Positions 36,440 through 45,656 are shown, counted from the first letter of the stretch. The stretch is DNA of 64,000 nt from Chloroflexota bacterium (GCA_013388745.1 JACAER010000006.1:186001-250000); one strand, 5' to 3'. Translations and numbers: made by a program. Notes: generated by a model not told the origin, from the letters alone.

Positions 36440-36838
36440 ATGACTTCTCAACAGTATTACGAAGGAATCGGGCGGCGCAAGGCGGCATCGGCACGGGTGC
36501 GCCTGTTCGCCGGCGGCACCGGCCTGATGACCATTAACGACAAAGACGGCGAAGACTACATGCCGCGCTTCGGCGATCTGGATATTCTGCTGGAACCGCT
36601 GCGCATTCTGGGGCAGGAAAAGAGCTTCGATGTCAGCGTGCATGTCAGCGGCGGCGGCGTCAGCGGCCAGCGCGACGCCATCAAACTGGGCATTGCCCGC
36701 GCGCTGCTCAAGATCGATCCCGAAGCGAAACCGGCGCTGAAAACGCGCAAACTGTTGACACGCGACTCGCGCGTCAAGGAACGCAAGAAGCCTGGCCTCA
36801 AGCGTGCGCGCAAGGCCCCGACCTACACCAAGCGCTAA
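36440..36838 (+). CDS. rpsI: 30S ribosomal protein S9
   Basis: A 132-residue S9 with YEGIGRRKAASARVRLFAG and the VHVSGGGVSGQRDAIKLGIARALL block, ending KAPTYTKR; the terminal Lys-Arg reaches P-site tRNA. It is the last gene of the superoperon and is followed by a strong terminator. Confidence 0.97.
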   Translation: MTSQQYYEGIGRRKAASARVRLFAGGTGLMTINDKDGEDYMPRFGDLDILLEPLRILGQEKSFDVSVHVSGGGVSGQRDAIKLGIARALLKIDPEAKPALKTRKLLTRDSRVKERKKPGLKRARKAPTYTKR

Positions 36839-36860
36839 AGTATCCTCCCCCCGCCTTGTC

Positions 36861-36889
36861 ATAGGGGCAGCGCTGCTGTCCCTATTTTT
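36861..36889 (+). terminator. Intrinsic terminator of the ribosomal superoperon
   Basis: ATAGGGGCAGC (36861-36871) pairs with GCTGTCCCTAT (36875-36885), an 11-bp stem with one G-T pair and a 3-base loop, followed by a T-run to 36889. It overlaps the stop codon of the converging gene. Confidence 0.9.
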
Positions 36890-37430
36890 GTTCCTCCTGC
36901 TTTTCCGGCAGATAATAGCCGCGATAAAAGGCGCGCGAGGGCGCGCGGTTGATATACCACAAGACATAGAGCACCACCAGCGCGTTGCTCATAAGCTGCA
37001 CCAACGACAGCGATTCTTCGATCTGTGCCGCCGAGTCTATGCCAACCGTCGCTGCATCAGCGGCCTGGCCGCCGAAGGTCAGCGCCAGATTGAATACGGT
37101 GATGCCGATAATGGCGAACAGCAGCACAAAACGCATGGCAGGCGGGCGGCCACGCCAGGCCAGCACAGCCACCACGAGAAACACCACACTCAGCACAATC
37201 TGCCACAGATTAACCTGGGGTAACCCTTCTGCGCCCTGGAATAACGGTGTGTCCAAACCGATTTCGGCGGCGTTTTCGGCCACCGGCAGCGCAACAAAGT
37301 GCTGGCGCACAGACCAAATGAGTCCATTGAACAACAGCGGCAGCAGCGAAAAATAGATCACGCTCAGCGCAATCGCCAGCGAAAGTCCGAACGGTCTGCC
37401 GGGTTTTTTGCTCTGTGACACAAGTCTCAC
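36882..37430 (-). CDS. Hypothetical four-helix membrane protein
   Basis: A 182-residue protein with four predicted membrane helices at about 17-38, 74-92, 98-118 and 144-162 and a charged C-terminal tail (YYLPEKQEEQK). Between helix 1 and 2 lies an extracytoplasmic loop with a hydrophilic sequence. I do not recognise a family. It converges with rpsI and stands alone; the upstream region to the BTAD regulator gene is divergent. Confidence 0.6.
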   Translation of the reverse strand: MRLVSQSKKPGRPFGLSLAIALSVIYFSLLPLLFNGLIWSVRQHFVALPVAENAAEIGLDTPLFQGAEGLPQVNLWQIVLSVVFLVVAVLAWRGRPPAMRFVLLFAIIGITVFNLALTFGGQAADAATVGIDSAAQIEESLSLVQLMSNALVVLYVLWYINRAPSRAFYRGYYLPEKQEEQK

Positions 37431-37536
37431 TCCCTGCTACTTGACAACTAAGGGCTGGCTAATGCATAGTATGAATTATACAGAAGTTGTGCGATTTCCA
37501 TAACGATTCATTAGCGACACGGCACTGTTTTATTGG

Positions 37537-37542
37537 TATAAT
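37537..37542 (+). promoter_or_regulatory. Extended -10 element before the BTAD regulator
   Basis: TGGTATAAT, with TATAAT at 37537-37542, 47 bases before the ATG at 37589. No clear -35 box; the TG suggests an extended -10 promoter. The same TGGTATAAT occurs at 54085-54093. Confidence 0.5.
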
Positions 37543-37588
37543 GTCCGCCGTTATCCCAGAGTGCGACTTATTTACAGTTTGAGGGTCT

Positions 37589-38878
37589 ATGCAGCCACTA
37601 CATGAGAACATTCACAGGGCCTACGAAGCGTTTTTATACCATGCGCGCAGCGCTCGTATCGTTCTGTTACACCCTGACAGCCGCTATCGCTCGGTATTGG
37701 TCGCCAGGGCGATTCACGATCCCAATCTCAGATCATTTTATTATGCTCTGGGGCCCGATGACATTAACGTCCAGTCCTTTCTGATGAGCATTACCCATGA
37801 TCTGGCTAATCAGCACCCGACCTTTGGCCGTCATGTCAATATGTTGCCGGGCGCAGCGTGGGAGAACACCGACGCACATTTTGAGCTGCTGTTAAACACC
37901 TTTGCGCGCGATGTCAGCGAATTAAGCGACCAGCCGTTTTTTCTGTTCCTCGATGACTATGATCGCGGCGACACCGCCGACGATTTACAGCAGTTTGTCG
38001 AAGGGTTAGTGATGCGCCTGCCCGAACGCTGCTGTATCGTCCTCAACAGCCGCACGCTGCCGCGCCTGCCCTGGGTATCGCTCACGGCGCGTGGTTACGC
38101 TGTGCTGCTGAACGATGACATGCTGCTCCAGTGCGATTTTTATGGTGTGGAGCGCAAAGAGAGCAAATACAAGTTGGATGTCTACGCGCTTGGGCCGGGT
38201 TTCGTGCTGATGGATGGCCGCGCGATTGATACGTGGGAAGGCCACCTGCCCCGCCTCCTGTTTTTCTTCGCGCTGGATCGGCCTATCATTACTCGTTCGG
38301 AGATTTGTCAGGCCTTCTGGCCGGAATTAGATACCGATCAGGCCGTTAATGTCTTCCACGTCACCAAGCGGCGGCTGCACAAGGCGCTCAATATGGATGT
38401 ACTGGTGCATGATGACGGTTATTATCGCGTTAACCCGGAACTGGGCGTCTATTACGATGTGATGGAATTCGTCACCACACTGATGGATGGCCGCAACATT
38501 AATCATCCCAACCGTGTCGAAGCCTATCAACACGCGATAAATCTGTATCGTGGGCCGTTCCTGCAAGGGCATAACGACCAATGGATTGTCAGCCGGCGGC
38601 AGGACTTCCGCGCGGGCTATCTGGAAGCGCTGTCGTTCATGGCGGCCCACTGGCTGCAACACGGCAAACGCGAACATGCGCTCAGCCTGTATCAGCGCGC
38701 GCTCCAGGAAGACATCAACCGCGACGATATCCACCAGCAGATTTTGTTATTATACGTCGCGCTGGGGCGGCGCAGCGAGGCGGCGGCCCATTATTATCGC
38801 ACGCTGGATGCGTTCAATAAGGCAGGACGCGCACCCACTGATGCGCTGCAAGCGACGTATCACGAAATCATGGGCTAA
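37589..38878 (+). CDS. BTAD-type transcriptional regulator with P-loop-less ATPase-like N terminus
   Basis: A 429-residue protein. Residues 1-185 resemble the MalT/STAND ATPase fold with a Walker-B-like PFFLFLDDYDR at 116-126, but where Walker A should be the sequence is IVLLHPDSRYRSVL, with no GxxxxGK. Residues about 196-282 form a winged helix (LPRLLFFFALDRPIITRSEIC and VFHVTKRRLHKAL). Residues about 285-425 form the bacterial transcriptional activator domain with TPR-like repeats (HALSLYQRALQEDINRDDIHQ). It probably activates transcription without ATP-driven switching. It has its own promoter and a strong terminator, and no adjacent partner on its strand. Confidence 0.75.
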   Translation: MQPLHENIHRAYEAFLYHARSARIVLLHPDSRYRSVLVARAIHDPNLRSFYYALGPDDINVQSFLMSITHDLANQHPTFGRHVNMLPGAAWENTDAHFELLLNTFARDVSELSDQPFFLFLDDYDRGDTADDLQQFVEGLVMRLPERCCIVLNSRTLPRLPWVSLTARGYAVLLNDDMLLQCDFYGVERKESKYKLDVYALGPGFVLMDGRAIDTWEGHLPRLLFFFALDRPIITRSEICQAFWPELDTDQAVNVFHVTKRRLHKALNMDVLVHDDGYYRVNPELGVYYDVMEFVTTLMDGRNINHPNRVEAYQHAINLYRGPFLQGHNDQWIVSRRQDFRAGYLEALSFMAAHWLQHGKREHALSLYQRALQEDINRDDIHQQILLLYVALGRRSEAAAHYYRTLDAFNKAGRAPTDALQATYHEIMG

Positions 38879-38899
38879 TATCCGGTTTCAGGTCATCTT

Positions 38900-38931
38900 G
38901 AGGGGCACGCCATCGCTGCCCCTCTTTTTTT
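38900..38931 (+). terminator. Intrinsic terminator after BTAD regulator
   Basis: GAGGGGCA at 38900-38907 pairs with TGCCCCTC at 38917-38924, followed by seven T residues. It lies 21 bases after the stop. Confidence 0.9.
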
Positions 38932-38934
38932 GCC

Positions 38935-39609
38935 TTATACCGGGAAGTAGTTGGGAAGCAGCTCGTAGAAGCCAAACAGGCCAATCGCCACCAGCAGCAG
39001 GCCAGCGATGCGCGTAATCAGCGTGTGATGGCGCGTGAGAACGCCGATGAAACGGCGCTGTAAGGGGAGAGCCAGCAGCGGCAGCAGCACCAGCGGCCAG
39101 CCAAAGCCCAGCCCAAACCCCAAAAAGTACAGCAGTTCTTCGACCAGCCGCGTGTTATTACCCGCCGCCAGCACCAGTCCGGTCGTCAGAACCGGGCCGG
39201 CACAGGGCAGGGTCATCGGCGCCAGCAGCAGACCGTAGACATAGGCTTGCAGATAGGGATTGCGCAAAGCCGGCGCTTGAATCGTCATCAGCCGCTCAAA
39301 CGGGCTGCGTCCGGCGAACATGAGGATGCCCAGAACGATGATCGTCAGGTAGATGAGCGGCAGCAGCACAGGGAAAATGGCCGCCATCTCGCTTTTGACC
39401 AGGTAAAAAACCACGCCTAAAACCAGCATCAGCGAGAGAATGCCCGCCAGCACCAGCACGCCTAACCAGGCCGTCGCCCGGCGTTTGCCCTCGTCGTTGG
39501 CGCTGCCCGCCAGGAAGGCGATCATCCCCGGATACAGGGGCAGCAGACAAACGTTAGTCAGAATCGCGCCGGCGCCCACACCAAAACCCGCGACTAACTG
39601 TGCGATCAC
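38935..39609 (-). CDS. CcdA-like thiol-disulfide transporter
   Basis: A 224-residue protein with six membrane helices, matching CcdA/DsbD-beta proteins that carry reducing power across the membrane. Cysteines in the first and fourth helices are C21 (TNVCLLPLYPG) and C136 (TLPCAGPVL), both flanked by prolines as in the family. It starts 5 bases after the stop of the thioredoxin-like lipoprotein gene, so the two form an operon: CcdA would keep the lipoprotein reduced. Downstream partners such as cytochrome c biogenesis genes are not in this window. Confidence 0.85.
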   Translation of the reverse strand: MIAQLVAGFGVGAGAILTNVCLLPLYPGMIAFLAGSANDEGKRRATAWLGVLVLAGILSLMLVLGVVFYLVKSEMAAIFPVLLPLIYLTIIVLGILMFAGRSPFERLMTIQAPALRNPYLQAYVYGLLLAPMTLPCAGPVLTTGLVLAAGNNTRLVEELLYFLGFGLGFGWPLVLLPLLALPLQRRFIGVLTRHHTLITRIAGLLLVAIGLFGFYELLPNYFPV

Positions 39610-39614
39610 GAGGT

Positions 39615-40265
39615 TTACGCTCCCGCTAATCCTTGCATAATGGCCGTGATGTCTGCGGCGGACTGCGCGCCAGTATAGAGGCTGGTCAGCGTGCCGTCGG
39701 GACTGATGTAGAAGTGCGGCGTTGAGGGCGGATTGAGCGAATCGCGCCCGAAAGCTGTGTTGAGCGCCTGGAGCACTTCCGGCGAGGCCACGGCGAAAAT
39801 CCAGGGGAAGTTCTGCTGGTCAACATAACCCGCCAGATCATCGGCAGAAATATTGGTTTCGACGCTGAGGCCGACGAAAACGAATTGGGCGGGGTTAAGC
39901 TGTTGGTAGACTTCGCGGACGCGCCCCATCTGGGCACGACAGTTGGTGCACCAGGTCGCCATCGGTTCGACAAAGACAGTACGCCCGGCGAAGCTCGCCA
40001 GCGTGAAGGTTTCGCCCGTGCGGGCATTCACCAGCGGCAGATTCAGCCATTCGGGACCGACATAGGCAGCGGCGGCCTCCGAATCGGCGCTGGCGGCCTG
40101 TTCAGCGGTGGGAGTCGCGGCTTGTTCAGCGCTTTGCACAGCTTGGTCGGTAGGGGCAGCGCTCGGCGGTTGGGTGTTCTGCGCGGGCTGGTCGGTAGGG
40201 GCGGCGGGGGCCGGCGCGCAGGCGACCAACAACAGCGTTAAGATAAGCAGCAGGGCAATTTTCAT
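39615..40265 (-). CDS. Thioredoxin-like (TlpA/ResA-type) lipoprotein
   Basis: A 216-residue lipoprotein. The signal peptide ends with the lipobox LLVAC, lipid cysteine C16. A Pro/Thr/Gln-rich linker (about 17-65) reaches to a thioredoxin fold with active site WCTNC (C106 and C109) and the cis-proline block PPSTPHFYISPDG. The ATWC replaces the usual ASWC. It is likely the extracytoplasmic electron acceptor of the CcdA-like protein next to it. A GGAGTATTCC sequence precedes the ATG. Confidence 0.88.
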   Translation of the reverse strand: MKIALLLILTLLLVACAPAPAAPTDQPAQNTQPPSAAPTDQAVQSAEQAATPTAEQAASADSEAAAAYVGPEWLNLPLVNARTGETFTLASFAGRTVFVEPMATWCTNCRAQMGRVREVYQQLNPAQFVFVGLSVETNISADDLAGYVDQQNFPWIFAVASPEVLQALNTAFGRDSLNPPSTPHFYISPDGTLTSLYTGAQSAADITAIMQGLAGA

Positions 40266-40405
40266 CGAAGGAATACTCCTGAACCAGTGTAGAACTCCAA
40301 TAGTATAGGCGAGAGCGCGGCTGGCAATTGTTACGCAGACAACACTATCAGATTAGAGTGAACGTCTAACGAAAAGGTTACACATTAACTTAAGGAGTTG
40401 ATGAG

Positions 40406-40454
40406 AAAAGGGGGACATGGCAGTCCCCTTCCCCTGCACAGCGCAAGGGAAGGG
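40406..40454 (-). terminator. Terminator-like stem and adjacent palindrome
   Basis: On the minus strand GGGGAC (40428-40423) pairs with GTCCCC (40416-40411) and is followed by CTTTTC, about 80 bases after the stop of the gene at 40507. Overlapping it, CCCTTCCC (40426-40433) and GGGAAGGG (40447-40454) form a second perfect 8-bp repeat. The remainder of 40266-40506 holds no gene that I can support. Confidence 0.55.
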
Positions 40455-40506
40455 ATGAAAAACAGTTAATCAATCATGCCGACTCGTCGTCTCGCACAAG
40501 GGGAGG

Positions 40507-40956
40507 CTACATCCTGCCCAATGTCTGTTTGACGTCGGCGTTGGTCAGGAACAGGTAGACGATCAGGGCCGCAATCAAGGTCGTGCCGACAGAAAGTAAA
40601 CTGAACCCGCCGCCCGCCCAGCTTAACACAGCGAGCACCACACTGGCGCCGTACAGCCCAACCGTCAGCATCCAGGACCAGGGTTTGGCCTGGAACAGTC
40701 CAACGGCATCAACCAGCAGCAGAATGGCGATCACGCCAAAGAGCGCGCCGAAAATCGGCAGCAGCCCGCTGAGCGCGCTGGCCTGCGCGAGCGCCTGCTG
40801 CTCCTGGGCGGTCAGGTCGGCGGTGTCGGCCAACTGCGGCAGCAGCCCGCCGATCGCCCTCAACCCCATAAAGCTAATCGCACCGCAGAAATTGAGCAAG
40901 GCCGAAATCAGGGAGTAGACTGCTGTCGCCGTCACAATCGTTGAACGTGAGGACAT
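40507..40956 (-). CDS. Hypothetical four-helix membrane protein
   Basis: A 149-residue protein with helices at about 11-31, 62-82, 87-110 and 118-140. The first loop is Gln/Ala/Leu-rich (LTAQEQQALAQAS). The ATG at 40956 is fixed by AAGGAG seven bases upstream. No family recognised; the repeating helix lengths resemble small DUF-type inner membrane proteins. It stands between the thioredoxin-lipoprotein operon and an ABC exporter, all on the minus strand. Confidence 0.65.
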   Translation of the reverse strand: MSSRSTIVTATAVYSLISALLNFCGAISFMGLRAIGGLLPQLADTADLTAQEQQALAQASALSGLLPIFGALFGVIAILLLVDAVGLFQAKPWSWMLTVGLYGASVVLAVLSWAGGGFSLLSVGTTLIAALIVYLFLTNADVKQTLGRM

Positions 40957-41055
40957 TTTTTCGCTCCTTGACCGTATTGAAAAAACAAACACGGAGCATC
41001 ACCCCGTGTCTGTATTGTGGTGGGACTTAACAATTCGCGCAAGCACGTGCCAGGC

Positions 41056-42120
41056 TCAGGCTTCCTGCACTTGCAGTTTTTCCGCGCGCCAGCCCAACGC
41101 CGCGATGACCACCGCCGTGATAATCAGCAGGATCGTCAGATCAAAAGCGATGTCCGCCAGCCCGGCGCCTTTTTGGCTGATGTCCAGCACGGGCTGCATG
41201 ATATAGTAGGTCGGGAAAAAGCGGGCGATCCACTGCGGGATAGCATCCGGGAACAGGGCGATGAGGCCCGGCGCGTAGAGCAAAATGCCCATCGCCTTGA
41301 TGACGGCGAACAGCGTTTGCACATTTTTCACCAGCGCGCCCAGCAGCACGCCAAAAGCCGCCGCCAGTGCGCCGCCCAACGACAGCACCAGCAGCAGTAA
41401 GGCGGGCTGCGGCCCCCAGCCGCCATTGAGCGTCAGGGTCATCGCGCCGCTGAAGACCGCCAGCAGCACGCCCAGCGCGCCCTTGGTCAAAAACACTTCG
41501 GCCATCGTCAGCGGCGTCACGGTCAAAGCGCGCAGAGTGCGCCGCTGCTTTTCTTCCACCATCGAAAGCGCCGGCACCATCATGCCGCCGATCACCACCG
41601 ACATCAGCACCACCAGCGGCAGCAGGCGCGCCTGCCACGAGAGCGCGGCGCGATCGCCCAACAGCACTGTGTTGACGGTGACCGGCGTCTCGCGTCCGCT
41701 CAACGTCAAAATATCATCGGCGATGGTGGCACTGATGATGGCGCGGTCGCTGATCAGGCTCTGTCCCCAGACCAACAGCGTCAGTTCCAACGGCCTGCCG
41801 CTTTGCAGATCGGCGTCGAAGTTCGTCGGCAGGTTCAGCCCCACTTCCACCGCGCCGGTATCCAGCGCCGCCCGCAGCGCCTCTTGCGAGGCATACTGTT
41901 GCACGATCATAAAATCATCGGCCAGCAGGGCCGTCGTCAGTTGTGAAGTGCCTTCGTCGTAGATGCCTAATTTAGGCTTATCCGAAAACAGCGTGCCGAA
42001 CAGCAGCCCAATCACCACCGACAGCAGCAGCGGCATAGCAATCGCCAGCACGAAGATCACATTCCGTGAACCGTACCACACGTCTTTTCTGAACAAGGCC
42101 AGTATACGTCGCAGATTCAT
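41056..42120 (-). CDS. ABC-2 type exporter permease (second)
   Basis: A 354-residue permease of the ABC-2 family. One helix at the N terminus (VIFVLAIAMPLLLSVVIGL), a large extracytoplasmic domain (about 45-165) and five or more helices from about 168 on, including the VMSVVIGGMMVPALSMVEEKQRRTLRAL cytoplasmic turn (EEKQRRTLRALTVTP) that typifies NatB/YhgE-like exporters. Its ATG overlaps the upstream permease stop (ATGA). It pairs with the next permease as a heterodimer; substrate unknown. Confidence 0.88.
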   Translation of the reverse strand: MNLRRILALFRKDVWYGSRNVIFVLAIAMPLLLSVVIGLLFGTLFSDKPKLGIYDEGTSQLTTALLADDFMIVQQYASQEALRAALDTGAVEVGLNLPTNFDADLQSGRPLELTLLVWGQSLISDRAIISATIADDILTLSGRETPVTVNTVLLGDRAALSWQARLLPLVVLMSVVIGGMMVPALSMVEEKQRRTLRALTVTPLTMAEVFLTKGALGVLLAVFSGAMTLTLNGGWGPQPALLLLVLSLGGALAAAFGVLLGALVKNVQTLFAVIKAMGILLYAPGLIALFPDAIPQWIARFFPTYYIMQPVLDISQKGAGLADIAFDLTILLIITAVVIAALGWRAEKLQVQEA

Positions 42121-43187
42121 CGCACTTTCCTTTCCATCACCAGCACCCCCGCGGCCATGAATACCACGCCCATGATCAGCAGCGCCAGCAGATTATGGGC
42201 TACCGCGCCCCATGACGCACCAAAATTCACCACCTGATGGATGGTTGAAACCATATAATATGATGGGATGAACTGCGACCAACTCGTCAGCGTGCCGGGA
42301 AACACCACGCCATACGACGGAATCAGCATCACAATAATCAATGGGAAACTCCAGGCAAACACCCCCATCATATCGCGGCTGACCGAGGCGATCAAAAAGG
42401 CGATGCCGGTGACAACCAGCGCGCTCAGCAGCAGCGTCAGCAGCAGCAGCAGCGGCTCCTGTGTCAGATTGCCCGTCAGCCCCAGCAGCAGCGCGGCCTG
42501 CACAAAGGCCAGCACAATGCCCATGATGGCCTTGCTGGTGAATAGGCCGGGCACGTTCACCGGGGTGATGAGCAGGGCGCGCAGCGTGCCGTTTTCTGCT
42601 TCTTCGGCGATCAAATTGCCCAGCCCCATCATCTCCATCACCAGCAGCATCACCGCCAGCAGCGGCAGCAGGCGTTCACGCACCGCGAGCTGCTGTCCGG
42701 TCATATCCTGCCCGATAATTTCCTCGCGGAAGGTGACGTTGAGCGATTGGCCGCCGAGCGTATAGCTGATTTCATTGAACGCCAGCCGCATCACCGTTTG
42801 CAGCGCTTCGCTGATTTCCGGCGGCGCGTCTGAGGCGAAATAGACGGTGACGGTTGTTTGCTCGCCGCGCAGCAGCCCGCGAATCACATCGGCTGTCAGC
42901 ACCAAACCAACCGGGTATTGGTTGTCGCTCACCGCCTGTTGCAGCGCCGCGTCGCTTTCGAGTTCCACAAGCGTAATGTCGCGGCTGTTGAGTAGTTCCA
43001 GCAGCAGATCGGGCACATCGGGCGCAAACACGCCCACCCGCAGAGCTTCATCGACTGTCGAGGGCATCACGAGGTAAATCACGCTGTACAACACCATCGC
43101 CACAATCGTGATATAGGCGAAAAAGCGATTGCGGAAGTACAGCATGAAGTCCTTGAGAATCAGTGTTCGCAAGATGCGCGCGTTCAT
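42117..43187 (-). CDS. ABC-2 type exporter permease (first)
   Basis: A 356-residue permease built like its neighbour: N-terminal helix (FAYITIVAMVLYSVIYLVM), a large extracytoplasmic domain, then six helices with the EEAENGTLRALLITPVNVPG turn. It overlaps the ATPase gene stop by 4 bases and the next permease start by 4 bases, so all three are translationally coupled. Export of a drug, lipid, sodium or antibiotic is possible for this family; nothing here specifies it. Confidence 0.88.
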   Translation of the reverse strand: MNARILRTLILKDFMLYFRNRFFAYITIVAMVLYSVIYLVMPSTVDEALRVGVFAPDVPDLLLELLNSRDITLVELESDAALQQAVSDNQYPVGLVLTADVIRGLLRGEQTTVTVYFASDAPPEISEALQTVMRLAFNEISYTLGGQSLNVTFREEIIGQDMTGQQLAVRERLLPLLAVMLLVMEMMGLGNLIAEEAENGTLRALLITPVNVPGLFTSKAIMGIVLAFVQAALLLGLTGNLTQEPLLLLLTLLLSALVVTGIAFLIASVSRDMMGVFAWSFPLIIVMLIPSYGVVFPGTLTSWSQFIPSYYMVSTIHQVVNFGASWGAVAHNLLALLIMGVVFMAAGVLVMERKVR

Positions 43188-44047
43188 CCCGCCAACCCCC
43201 GTCCTGTCACCTGGATAAAAATATCCTCCAGCGTGGCCTCTTCGGTGTGCGCCGTCACCACTTTTTCGCTTTCAAACAGCCGCTTGACGGTCTCGCCAGT
43301 GTCATGATTATCGAGCGTTATTTCGCGCGCTTCGATCTGGCCGCTGCCGTTTTCGACTTCGACTTTCAACATGCGCTTGCCGTACTGCTGTTTCAGCTTG
43401 TGCGGCGTATCCAGTGCCATGATTTTGCCCTGATTGATGAAGGCCACGCGGTCGCTCAGCTTATCCGCTTCGAACATGTCGTGCGTCGTCAGGAAGACGG
43501 TTGTGCCACCGGCGCGCGTTTCCAGAATCAGATTGCGAATCGTTTCCGACGACACCGGATCCAAGCCTTCAGTCGGTTCGTCCAGGAACAGAATACGGGG
43601 GCGGTTGACCAGCGCGCGCGCCACCATCAAACGCTGCTTCATGCCTTTAGAAAAGCCCTCGACGCGCTCTTTGCTGCGCGTGCCCAGTCCGACCTGTTCC
43701 AGCAAGCCCTGTACATCGGCTTTCACCCCGAAAAGCTGCGCGAACAAGTCCAGATTCTCGGCGGCGCTCATCTGTTCGTAGAGATTGGTTGTCTCGAAGG
43801 CCACACCGATGAACTGCTGCACTTTGTTGGCCTCGCGCGCAATGTCCATACCCAACAGCGTGGCTTTACCGTCTTTCGGGCGGAGCTGCCCGGTCAGCAT
43901 TTTGACGGTGGTGGACTTACCGGCGCCGTTCGGCCCCAGATAGCTGAAAATTTCGCCTTCGCCCACCTGAAAATTAACGTGATCGACAGCCAGCAGACTG
44001 CCGTAGCTGTAGGTAAGATTCTCGACAACGATACTGTGATTATTCAC
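43184..44047 (-). CDS. ABC exporter ATPase, NatA/CcmA-like
   Basis: A 287-residue ATPase. Walker A GPNGAGKS is near residue 38-45, the signature FSKGMKQRLMVARAL is near 132-146, Walker B is ILFLDEPTEGLDPVS, and the switch is TTHDM. A C-terminal domain of about 60 residues (from LKVEVENGSGQ) is typical of drug and antibiotic exporters in this family. It is the first gene of the exporter operon. Confidence 0.92.
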   Translation of the reverse strand: MNNHSIVVENLTYSYGSLLAVDHVNFQVGEGEIFSYLGPNGAGKSTTVKMLTGQLRPKDGKATLLGMDIAREANKVQQFIGVAFETTNLYEQMSAAENLDLFAQLFGVKADVQGLLEQVGLGTRSKERVEGFSKGMKQRLMVARALVNRPRILFLDEPTEGLDPVSSETIRNLILETRAGGTTVFLTTHDMFEADKLSDRVAFINQGKIMALDTPHKLKQQYGKRMLKVEVENGSGQIEAREITLDNHDTGETVKRLFESEKVVTAHTEEATLEDIFIQVTGRGLAG

Positions 44048-44278
44048 GGTGTATTTCCCTCCTGCGGTTGCTACACCTCAATTGTAATCCGCGCAAATAC
44101 AGGCACAGCGCAAAAAATTCGTAAGTATCATGCGCGGCGTGCGGCCCTTTTGCCGATCTCTCTGGTTTGTTTACCAATTTCAGGTTACGTCCAAAATGAA
44201 GGCAGCAGCTATATCCGTGCGCCGCCGAACACAGTACAATCGCTCACACAAATTTGTCTCTCATCAAAGGATGTGAAC

Positions 44279-45646
44279 ATGAGCCAACACGCCGTGATGA
44301 TCGATCAATTCTTGCAGACCCATCTCGAACGTTACGTAGAAGAAACGGTGCGGCTGTGCGCGCAGCCCAGCATTTCGGCGCACGGCGGCGACGAGATGCA
44401 CGAGTGCGCGGCGCTGGTGGCCGAAACGCTGCGGGCGCATGGACTGGAAACGCACATCATCCCGACGCCGACCTTTCCGATTGTTGTCGGCAAAGCGCAG
44501 GGGGCGTCGCCGCGCACGCTGCTGTTTTACAACCATTACGATGTGCAGCCCGTGGATCCGCTGGAGCTGTGGACAACGCCGCCCTTCGAGCCGCAGATCC
44601 GCGATGGCAAATTGTTCGCGCGCGGCGCCAAAGACGACAAAGGCGAGCTGGTGGCGCGCCTGGCAGCGCTGGACGCGGTGCGCGCGGCGCACGGCGGCAG
44701 GCTGCCCTGCGGTGTGACCTTTGTTGTCGAAGGCGAAGAAGAAGTCGGCAGCCCCAATATCCGCCAGTTCGTGCTCGATCACCTTGAACTGCTCAAGTGC
44801 GACGGCGCGGTGTGGGAAGAAGGCAATATCGACTCCGAAGGGCATCCCGGCGATTTTCTCGGCTGCCGCGGCGTGGCGTATGTCGAACTGCATGTGCGCA
44901 CGCTCAAGATGGACGCGCATTCCGGCAGCGCGCACGCCCTGCCGAATGCCGCCTGGCGGCTGGTGCAGGCGCTGGCCAGCCTGAAAGACGCCGACGAGCG
45001 CGTGCTGATTCCCGGCTTTTATGACCACGTGCGCCCGCCGAGCAAACGCGATCTGGAATTGATCGACGCGCTGCCCTCGTATGAAAAATTCGCGCGCCAG
45101 CATTTCGGCGTGCAGCGTTTCGTGCATGGCGCGCTGGGCAAAGCCATCGAATACAATGTTTTCCAGCCCACCTGCAATATCTGCGGACTTAAATCCGGTT
45201 ATCAGGACGACGGCTCAAAGACCGTTATCCCCGCCACCGCTATGGCCAAGGTCGATTTTCGGCTGGTGCCCGACCAGGACCCCAACGACATCCTCGCCAA
45301 ACTGCGCGCGTATCTCGACGCGCAGGGCTTCGGCGATGTCGAAGTCGTCAAAATCGAAGAGTCGATGTGGCCGTACAAAGCCGAAGCCGATCATCCGCTG
45401 CTGGATTTATCGGCGCGCATGGGCGAAGAAGTCTACGGCAAACCCAGCCTGTTCGAAGCGCTGGCGGGCGGCAGCAGCCCAGTGTATGCCTTCGCCAAAC
45501 CGTTGGGCAATATTCCCGTCATCAGTCCCGGTGTGGGCTACTGGGCCAACCGCACCCATTCGCCTGACGAGCATATCCGTATCGGCGATTTTCACAACGC
45601 CGCGCGCCATATCGCGCGCATCCTCGACGGTTTTGCCGATCTCTAA
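44279..45646 (+). CDS. M20-family metallopeptidase (dipeptidase/ArgE-DapE type)
   Basis: A 455-residue zinc peptidase. The metal ligand histidine is in FYNHYDVQP (about 87), the bridging aspartate in ARGAKDDKGEL (about 119), the catalytic glutamate in VEGEEEVGS (about 153), and the C-terminal histidine in NRTHSPDEH. The dimerisation lid is in between. Substrate in this family can be dipeptides, N-acyl amino acids or beta-Ala-containing peptides. The ATG at 44279 follows AAAGGATGTGAAC; a long upstream open frame is the shadow of the divergent exporter genes. Confidence 0.92.
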   Translation: MSQHAVMIDQFLQTHLERYVEETVRLCAQPSISAHGGDEMHECAALVAETLRAHGLETHIIPTPTFPIVVGKAQGASPRTLLFYNHYDVQPVDPLELWTTPPFEPQIRDGKLFARGAKDDKGELVARLAALDAVRAAHGGRLPCGVTFVVEGEEEVGSPNIRQFVLDHLELLKCDGAVWEEGNIDSEGHPGDFLGCRGVAYVELHVRTLKMDAHSGSAHALPNAAWRLVQALASLKDADERVLIPGFYDHVRPPSKRDLELIDALPSYEKFARQHFGVQRFVHGALGKAIEYNVFQPTCNICGLKSGYQDDGSKTVIPATAMAKVDFRLVPDQDPNDILAKLRAYLDAQGFGDVEVVKIEESMWPYKAEADHPLLDLSARMGEEVYGKPSLFEALAGGSSPVYAFAKPLGNIPVISPGVGYWANRTHSPDEHIRIGDFHNAARHIARILDGFADL

Positions 45647-45656
45647 AGTCGTGTTC

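Noticed and set aside
43163-44278. N-terminal extension of the M20 peptidase by 372 residues
   Set aside because: The extension is antisense to the ABC exporter ATPase and the ATG at 44279 has a suitable site.
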